Source: Parasedimentitalea denitrificans (GTDB taxonomy: Bacteria > Pseudomonadota > Alphaproteobacteria > Rhodobacterales > Rhodobacteraceae). Taken from it: a DNA stretch of 40,318 nucleotides. Position 1 is the first letter of the stretch. Every line of letters starts with the position of its first letter. The stretch lies in NCBI RefSeq assembly GCF_011813015.1, contig NZ_QHLQ01000013.1:1-40318 (forward strand). The letters are read 5' to 3'. The notes under the pieces are model-generated. The model had not been told where the DNA came from and did not search any database. It saw nothing but the letters and a program-made list of their open reading frames with translations. The position numbers and the translations under genes are program-made. Below are positions 34,938 through 40,318 of this stretch, in pieces.

Positions 34938-35729
34938 ATGCAATTTGCAGATCTAGGCGACGTTCAGTTGCACTATCAGATCGACGGCGATCCAAATGGC
35001 GCCCCGGTGGTGTTTGCCAACGCACTGGGAACCGACATGCGGATTTGGGACGCCGTTCTGCCACATCTGCCTGCCGGGTTAAAACTGATCCGCTATGACC
35101 TGCGCGGCCATGGTCAGTCGTCTGCCCCACCAGCCCCCTATTCGATGGGGGCGCTGATCCGGGACGCCGAGCAACTGCTAGACCATCTTGAAGTCCGCGA
35201 CTGTGTCTTTGTCGGACTGTCCATCGGCGGCATGATCGCACAGGGGCTGGCAGTCAAACGGCTGGATCAGGTACGGGGACTCGTGCTATCAAACACCGCC
35301 GCCAAAATCGGCATGCCAGCCATGTGGCAGCAGCGCATAGAAACCGTGAAAACCGCCGGGATCGAGGCTCTTGCGGATGCAGTAATGGAACGCTGGTTCT
35401 CGCGCAGGATGCGTGACACGCCCGAAGTGTCCGAGTGGAGGGACATGCTGGTGCAACAGTCACCCATGGGTTACTCGGGGTGCTGCGCCGCAATTGCCGG
35501 GACAGATTTTTACACACCGACCAGCGGCTTACGCCTACCAACCTTAGGCATCGCCGGGTCCGAAGACGGCGCGACACCTCCTGATCTGGTGCGCGAAACC
35601 ATTGACCTGATCCCCGGCTCTTCATTTTCTCTGATACGCAAGGCAGGCCACCTGCCCTGTGTCGATCAACCCAAGGAGTACGCTGCACTCCTCGGCACTT
35701 TCCTGCAAAAGATAGGGCACCATGGCTGA
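34938..35729 (+). CDS. pcaD: 3-oxoadipate enol-lactonase-like alpha/beta hydrolase
   Basis: A 263-residue alpha/beta hydrolase that reads as a PcaD-type lactonase, which opens 3-oxoadipate enol-lactone in the beta-ketoadipate pathway. The oxyanion segment is VVFANALGTDMRIWD, the nucleophile is S95 in VGLSIGG, the acid is in GSEDGATPPD, and the His is in AGHLPCVDQP. I chose ATG 34938 with AAAGGC upstream; a longer frame from 34755 would overlap the dehydratase gene. No other pca genes are present, so it may serve a different lactone. Its stop overlaps the next gene's start by eight bases, implying translational coupling. Confidence 0.85.
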   Translation: MQFADLGDVQLHYQIDGDPNGAPVVFANALGTDMRIWDAVLPHLPAGLKLIRYDLRGHGQSSAPPAPYSMGALIRDAEQLLDHLEVRDCVFVGLSIGGMIAQGLAVKRLDQVRGLVLSNTAAKIGMPAMWQQRIETVKTAGIEALADAVMERWFSRRMRDTPEVSEWRDMLVQQSPMGYSGCCAAIAGTDFYTPTSGLRLPTLGIAGSEDGATPPDLVRETIDLIPGSSFSLIRKAGHLPCVDQPKEYAALLGTFLQKIGHHG

Positions 35730-36432
35730 CTTCCTTCTTATTCACGGCTCGTGCCACGGCGCCTGGTGCTGGCGCGACCTAATCCCTGCCCTGCAGGCCC
35801 AGGGTCACACAGCCCGCGCCATCGACCTGCCCGGTCACTGCGATGGGCTTGATCTGGCCTCGGTCACGCTGGATCAAACTGCGGATGCAGTGCTGGCAGC
35901 CACAAGTCCTGACACCATCGTCGTGGGTCATTCCTGGGGGGGGTACCCCATTTCCGCAGCTGCTGAAAAACACCCCGACGCCCTGCGCGGTCTTATCTAT
36001 CTATGTGCCTATGTACCGGTATCTGGCCTATCAGTCGCCGACATGCGCCGTAACGGCCCCCGCCAAACCTTGACTAACGCCCTCATCAAACACCCTGGTG
36101 GCAGCAGCTATCAGTTTGATCCCGAACACGCCCCAGACCTGTTCTACCACGACTGCCCCAGCGAGTCGGTAGACTATGCCCTATCCAACATTTGCGCGCA
36201 GCCAATTCAGCCACAAGCCACGCCGCTGGTCGTGACCGACCATTGGCGCAATGTACCCAAGGCCTATATTCGCTGCGCAAACGACCGGGTGATCCCGCCC
36301 GAGTATCAAGCCGACATGGTTGCCGACTGGCCCCGCGCTCAGGTCCACCACATGGACGTGTCGCACTCGCCCTTCTTTGCCGATCCAAACGGGTTGGCAA
36401 ATGTGATAACGCAGATCGCAAAAGACATGTAA
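35722..36432 (+). CDS. Alpha/beta-fold hydrolase, plant-esterase-like
   Basis: A 236-residue hydrolase. LLIHGSCHGAWCWRDLIPAL with S71 in VVGHSWGGYP and a late His in DVSHSPFFADP gives a complete triad. The layout matches the methylesterase/hydroxynitrile-lyase-like group (EstC, salicylate-esterase relatives), which act on small esters. It overlaps the preceding lactonase gene by eight bases and is probably made with it. The substrate is unknown; pairing with a PcaD-like lactonase suggests aromatic or lactone breakdown products. Confidence 0.87.
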   Translation: MADFLLIHGSCHGAWCWRDLIPALQAQGHTARAIDLPGHCDGLDLASVTLDQTADAVLAATSPDTIVVGHSWGGYPISAAAEKHPDALRGLIYLCAYVPVSGLSVADMRRNGPRQTLTNALIKHPGGSSYQFDPEHAPDLFYHDCPSESVDYALSNICAQPIQPQATPLVVTDHWRNVPKAYIRCANDRVIPPEYQADMVADWPRAQVHHMDVSHSPFFADPNGLANVITQIAKDM

Positions 36433-36525
36433 TGTACACTTCTCACACAGAAAGCTAAGCGCGGTGCTTTCCCTTTTGTAAGGCCACGGCTAGGGTTCGC
36501 CGATTCAACTTGAGACCCAATACTG

Positions 36526-37725
36526 ATGCGCCTGCCAATCCTATTCATTCTGACAACCGTAATGATCGACGCCATGGGTGTTGGCCTGATCATGCCGATC
36601 ATGCCGGGCCTTATCGTTGAGGTACAGGGCGGAACTTTGGCTGACGCCGCACTGTGGGGCGGTATCCTCGCAACCGCCTTTGCAGTGATGCAGTTTCTGT
36701 TCAGCCCCGTTCTCGGTGGGTTATCAGATGCATATGGCCGACGCCCGGTTTTGCTCTTGTCGCTGTTTATCATGGTGCTGGATTACTTGGTGATGGCTCT
36801 CGCAGGGTCGCTCTGGCTGCTACTGTTGGGGCGCATAGTTGGCGGCATCACTGCCGCAACCCATGGCACCGCAGGCGCCTACATGGCCGATATCTCCAAA
36901 TCGACCGAAAAGGCCGCGAACTTCGGCCTTCTTGGTGCAGCATTTGGCGTTGGCTTTATCCTAGGCCCCCTCATCGGCGGCCTACTCGGGGAACTTGGCA
37001 CCCGCGCACCATTCTATGCAGCGGCAGTACTGGCGGCGCTAAACTTCGTGCTGGGCTGGTTCGTGATGAAGGAAACAGTCACCGAGGAAAACCGCCGCCC
37101 CTTTGACTGGCGCCGAGCACATCCCTTTGGCGCGTTTCGCACAATGGCCCGCATTCCGGGCATCCAGCGACTGCTGTGGGTCTACTTCCTCTACTCCGTA
37201 GCGATCTACGTCTATCCAGCCATCTGGGCCTACTTTGCCGAAGAGCGTTTTGACTGGTCCCCTCAGACGATAGGAATCTCGCTAGCGATATTCGGCCTGA
37301 CCATGGCCCTTGTCCAAGGCGGCGCATTGCGCCATGTGGTCCGTAAGTTTGGTGAACGCAAGACTGTGATCTTTGGACAGCTCTTTGACTTCGTCGGCTT
37401 TTCATTTCTGGCCTTTATCACCAGCGGCACCTTCGCCTTAATCCTGACCCCTGTCGCGGCCCTTGGCGGCGTCGTGACACCGGCGCTACAGGCGATCATG
37501 TCAAAATCGGTGCCCGACAACCAGCAGGGCGAACTTCAGGGCGTGATGTCATCGGTTCAGGCTCTGTCGATGATCATCTCTCCGATGCTCATGGCCTCTG
37601 TGTTTGCCCAGTTCAGCCGCGCTGATGCGCCGATTTACCTGCCGGGCGCACCTTTCCTTGTGGCACTGGCATTGATGTTCATAGGCCTGATGATCTTTCT
37701 GCGCACCCGAAACTCCGTCACGTAA
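36526..37725 (+). CDS. MFS transporter, TetA-like drug/H+ antiporter family
   Basis: A 399-residue inner-membrane transporter with 12 predicted spans. It opens with the TCR-family signature LTTVMIDAMGVGLIMPIMP. Motif A lies between spans 2 and 3 as GGLSDAYGRRPVLLLS (about residues 64-79). ATHGTAGAYMADI and GFILGPLIGG correspond to the motif C region. Family members export tetracycline or other small compounds in exchange for protons; environmental versions often carry unrelated substrates. No TetR gene adjoins it, so there is no sign of a regulated resistance unit. The ribosome-binding site is weak. Confidence 0.88.
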   Translation: MRLPILFILTTVMIDAMGVGLIMPIMPGLIVEVQGGTLADAALWGGILATAFAVMQFLFSPVLGGLSDAYGRRPVLLLSLFIMVLDYLVMALAGSLWLLLLGRIVGGITAATHGTAGAYMADISKSTEKAANFGLLGAAFGVGFILGPLIGGLLGELGTRAPFYAAAVLAALNFVLGWFVMKETVTEENRRPFDWRRAHPFGAFRTMARIPGIQRLLWVYFLYSVAIYVYPAIWAYFAEERFDWSPQTIGISLAIFGLTMALVQGGALRHVVRKFGERKTVIFGQLFDFVGFSFLAFITSGTFALILTPVAALGGVVTPALQAIMSKSVPDNQQGELQGVMSSVQALSMIISPMLMASVFAQFSRADAPIYLPGAPFLVALALMFIGLMIFLRTRNSVT

Positions 37726-37808
37726 GAACACCTGCCAAATGAAGGTTTGACCCTTGCGACAACCGGTGATCACAGTCACCGTGAGACGAGCAAAGCGAGG
37801 GGATTTCA

Positions 37809-38900
37809 ATGCAAACCATCAAAGCAGCCGTCTGCCACGAATTTGGCGCTCCCTTGGTCATCGAGGATGTCCAACTTGCAGATCCCAACATGGGCGAGGT
37901 CGAGGTAACACTCGAGGCGGTTGCCATCTGCCACAGCGACATCTCATACGCCGAAGGCGCCTGGGGCGGCCACCTGCCCGCCGTCTACGGCCACGAGGCC
38001 GCCGGAACAGTCACTAAGTTGGGCGATGGCGTATCCAGCTTTACCGTGGGTGACTCGGTAGTGGTGACCCTGATCCGCGCCTGTGGCAACTGTCCCAACT
38101 GCGCCGGTGGCCAGCCAACCATTTGCGAAACAAGCTATGACACCGAGAACGGCCCGCTGACGACGACAGATAACAAACCACTGGAACAGGCCATGGCCTG
38201 TGGCGCTTTCGCCGAAAAGGTGGTGGTGGACCAACGCCAGATCGTCAAAATCCCCGATAACATTGAAAAAGATGTCGCCTCGCTTGTGTCCTGCGGCGTT
38301 ATCACAGGCGTCGGTGCGGTCGTGAATGCAGCCCAGCTGCGCCCCGGTCAGGACGTGGTGGTGATCGGCGCAGGCGGCGTTGGCCTGAATGCGATCCAGG
38401 GCGCCCGAATTGCTGGCGCACGCCGCATTGTTGCCGTGGATATGAGCGAAGAAAAACTGGCCATCGCCAAAGAGTTCGGCGCCACCCACGGCGTGCTAGC
38501 CACGCTAGATAAACCTTGGCGCGCCGCCCACAAGGCGCTTGGACGACGCGGAGCAGACGCCGTTCTGATCACCGTCGGTGCCATACCAGCCTACGATCAA
38601 GCGCCGCGCTATCTAGCCCCCGGCGGCAAGGCAATCATGATTGGCATGCCGCATTCAGGTGCCACGGCCAGCTATGAACCTGTCATGCTCGCAGCCGTTG
38701 GCCAGGGGCTGATCGGGTCAAAAATGGGTGACGTAGTTATCCAGCGTGACATCCCTTGGATGATCGACCTGTACAGCCAAGGGCGGCTGAAACTGGACGA
38801 ACTGATTTCGGCCCGGTGGAGACTGGATCAAATCAACGAGGCAATTGCCGATACCAAAACCGGCAGCGCCAAACGCAATGTGATCCTGTTCAAAGGATAA
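37809..38900 (+). CDS. Zinc-dependent alcohol dehydrogenase (MDR)
   Basis: A 363-residue medium-chain dehydrogenase. Catalytic-zinc ligands are C41 in CHSD and H62 with E63 in YGHEAAG. Structural-zinc ligands are C92, C95, C98 and C106 in CGNCPNC...TIC. The NAD-binding loop is GAGGVGLNAIQG, with Asp in VAVDMSEEKL favouring NAD+ over NADP+. It should oxidise an alcohol or S-hydroxymethyl compound in the cytoplasm; it is closer to the class III-like group than to the sorbitol type. GAGGGG lies just upstream of the ATG. The enolase-superfamily gene follows after 24 bp and is likely co-transcribed. Confidence 0.92.
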   Translation: MQTIKAAVCHEFGAPLVIEDVQLADPNMGEVEVTLEAVAICHSDISYAEGAWGGHLPAVYGHEAAGTVTKLGDGVSSFTVGDSVVVTLIRACGNCPNCAGGQPTICETSYDTENGPLTTTDNKPLEQAMACGAFAEKVVVDQRQIVKIPDNIEKDVASLVSCGVITGVGAVVNAAQLRPGQDVVVIGAGGVGLNAIQGARIAGARRIVAVDMSEEKLAIAKEFGATHGVLATLDKPWRAAHKALGRRGADAVLITVGAIPAYDQAPRYLAPGGKAIMIGMPHSGATASYEPVMLAAVGQGLIGSKMGDVVIQRDIPWMIDLYSQGRLKLDELISARWRLDQINEAIADTKTGSAKRNVILFKG

Positions 38901-38924
38901 GCCCCTGTACTCAGGAGATCGCTC

Positions 38925-40163
38925 ATGAAGCTGCAAGACCTCGACGTGATCGTCACCGCGCCCCCTGCCCCCGGCTGGGGAGGGCGCTACTGGATACTTA
39001 TCAAGCTGACCACCGACACAGGCATTACCGGGTGGGGCGAATGCTACGCAGCCTCGGTCGGACCAGAGGCGATGACCCATGTCATTCGCGATGTGTTTGA
39101 ACGTCATATGGCTGATGAAAACCCGGAAAACATCGAGCTGATGTTCCGGCGCGCCTATTCCTCTGGCTTCACTCAACGCCCCGACCTGACGGTCATGGGG
39201 GCATTCTCGGGTCTCGAAATCGCCTGTTGGGATATCCTGGGCAAGGACCGCGACCGGCCCGTCCACGCCTTGATCGGTGGGCGCATGAATGACCGCATTC
39301 GCGCCTACACCTACCTTTACCCGTTACCCGAACACGACATCGACAGTTTTTGGACATCACCGGAAATGGCCGCCAAAAGCGCAGCTGAAATGGTCCGACA
39401 GGGCTACACAGCAGTCAAATTCGACCCCGCAGGCCCCTACACCCTTCGCGGCGGTCACATGCCAGCGATGAACGATATTTCGATGTCCGTGGCGTTTTGT
39501 AAATCAATCCGAAAGGCCGTGGGCAACAAGGCCGACCTATTGTTTGGCACCCATGGCCAATTCACCACTGCCGGGGCCATCCGTCTGGGGCAGGCTCTGG
39601 AACCATACTCTCCCCTCTGGTTCGAGGAACCAGTACCGCCGGACAGTCCTTCTGAGATGGCCAAAGTCGCGCAGGCCGTGCGCATCCCCGTCGCCACCGG
39701 CGAACGGCTGACAACAAAGGGCGAATTTGCCGCTGTTTTGCAAACCGGCGCGGCCACCATACTGCAACCTGCCTTGGGTCGTTCCGGCGGCATTTGGGAG
39801 ACCAAGAAAATCGCCGCAATCGCCGAGGTCTACAACGCGCAGATGGCGCCTCATCTGTATGCAGGGCCGATTGAGTGGGCCGCGAACATCCAATTGGCCG
39901 CCTCAATCCCAAATATCCTAATGGCCGAAACCATAGAAACCCCATTTCATGATGCACTGATCAAAGGGGCAATCCGGGTTGAAAACGGATTTGTCACGCC
40001 GCCCATAACAGCCGGCCTTGGTATCGAAGTAGACGAAGCCCTAGCCCGAGCACATCCCTTCACCGGCACAGACCTACACCTCAACATGCAGGAAGCCCCC
40101 TGTGACTACGTGACCCCAAACAACTTCGCCGGAGGTTCACCACCTCTAAACGCGCCCACATAA
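38925..40163 (+). CDS. Enolase-superfamily protein, D-galactonate dehydratase-like, atypical metal site
   Basis: A 412-residue member of the mandelate racemase/muconate lactonizing group: N-terminal capping domain (about 1-125), then TIM barrel. Two metal-ligand Glu are present, E234 in WFEEP and E260 in TGER, as are H210 (THGQ) and H310 (PHLYAG). Their spacing (26, then 50 residues) equals that which I recall for E. coli D-galactonate dehydratase. The position two before H210, where the first metal Asp is expected, is Gly (FGTHGQ). No KxK catalytic motif is seen. The product may therefore be a divergent sugar-acid dehydratase or have lost activity. AGGAG precedes the ATG. It follows the alcohol dehydrogenase gene closely, suggesting one pathway. 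Confidence 0.88.
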   Translation: MKLQDLDVIVTAPPAPGWGGRYWILIKLTTDTGITGWGECYAASVGPEAMTHVIRDVFERHMADENPENIELMFRRAYSSGFTQRPDLTVMGAFSGLEIACWDILGKDRDRPVHALIGGRMNDRIRAYTYLYPLPEHDIDSFWTSPEMAAKSAAEMVRQGYTAVKFDPAGPYTLRGGHMPAMNDISMSVAFCKSIRKAVGNKADLLFGTHGQFTTAGAIRLGQALEPYSPLWFEEPVPPDSPSEMAKVAQAVRIPVATGERLTTKGEFAAVLQTGAATILQPALGRSGGIWETKKIAAIAEVYNAQMAPHLYAGPIEWAANIQLAASIPNILMAETIETPFHDALIKGAIRVENGFVTPPITAGLGIEVDEALARAHPFTGTDLHLNMQEAPCDYVTPNNFAGGSPPLNAPT

Positions 40164-40196
40164 AGCAAACCAGCCAAGCTCTCCCGCGCCCACGCG

Positions 40197-40268
40197 GACC
40201 ATCGGCGTTGCCGATCGTCCTTGCGGTCTTGGGCCGGGCGCCGCGCCTTTGGCGCGGCGCCCGGCCCA
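40197..40268. repeat. Two consecutive strong palindromes at end of window
   Basis: The first hairpin (40197-40220) has the core ATCGGC-gtt-GCCGAT extended by GGAC/GTCC. The second is an exact 18-bp inverted repeat (40230-40247 with 40251-40268), almost pure G/C with a 3-nt TTT loop. No T-run follows on either strand at once, so it is not a classical terminator. It may be a dispersed palindromic (REP-like) element or a Rho-independent signal of unusual type following the dehydratase gene. Confidence 0.75.
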
Positions 40269-40318
40269 GCCAGAGGTGAGCTTCCGTCAGGAAGCCGCAA
40301 ATGGGCGGAAATACCTTA

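Noticed and set aside
36526..37725. MFS transporter as a tetracycline resistance gene of mobile origin
   Set aside because: It has the family motifs, but there is no TetR-type regulator, no mobile element and no compositional break around it.

Overview
The window reads as chromosomal DNA of an alphaproteobacterium, most likely a marine Rhodobacterales (Roseobacter-type) bacterium. This is inferred from protein character (an RTX serralysin, a PcaD-type lactonase, a type II haloacid dehalogenase, an enolase-superfamily dehydratase, exported caspase-like proteins with Sel1 repeats) and from codon use; no rRNA or tRNA is present to confirm it. I saw no CRISPR array, insertion sequence, integrase or tRNA gene.

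Region 1 (1-4.7 kb): an orphan single-domain response regulator, then a LysR regulator divergent from a glutathione S-transferase gene. The GST gene is followed by a three-part flavoprotein fusion (PNPOx-like domain, ferredoxin-NADP reductase-like domain, plant-type 2Fe-2S ferredoxin). The LysR/GST intergenic region carries an inverted repeat lying on the -35 box of a good GST promoter.

Region 2 (4.9-9.5 kb): two paralogous periplasmic substrate-binding proteins of exactly equal length flank a membrane-bound hybrid histidine kinase. One paralogue is the promoter-proximal gene of the kinase operon. The other faces the kinase and carries the same promoter and leader with identical spacing. No ABC permease or ATPase accompanies them, so a ligand-sensing role is more likely than transport.

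Region 3 (10.2-17.2 kb): a small exported protein and a 1293-residue RTX metalloprotease form one unit. The protease contains 14 gap-free copies of a 36-residue (108-bp) higher-order calcium-repeat module and looks like a serralysin fused to a second RTX protein. Terminators separate it from a convergent chemoreceptor gene of HBM type.

Region 4 (17.7-32.5 kb): this is the most unusual part. It holds a small lipoprotein, an unknown protein, a double glycosyltransferase fusion, an exported caspase-like (C14) protein with Sel1 repeats, a CPA1 Na+/H+ antiporter and a 1549-residue exported CHAT protease with a peptidoglycan-binding-like segment and Sel1 repeats. A translationally coupled exported peptidoglycan-binding protein follows, then a leaderless peptidoglycan-binding protein with a hydrophobic hairpin and a Lys-rich tail. 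The last two genes encode a three-helix membrane protein and an unusual protein with an internal signal peptide. Two clan-CD proteases and three consecutive proteins with PG_binding_1-like modules suggest a cell-envelope proteolysis or effector locus. No function can be proved from sequence.

Region 5 (32.6-40.3 kb): an FKBP isomerase precedes a co-directional row of catabolic genes (haloacid dehalogenase, Ser/Thr dehydratase, PcaD-like lactonase, second alpha/beta hydrolase, TetA-like MFS exporter, zinc alcohol dehydrogenase, D-galactonate-dehydratase-like enolase-superfamily protein). The last enzyme appears to lack its first metal-ligand Asp. The window ends in two strong DNA palindromes.
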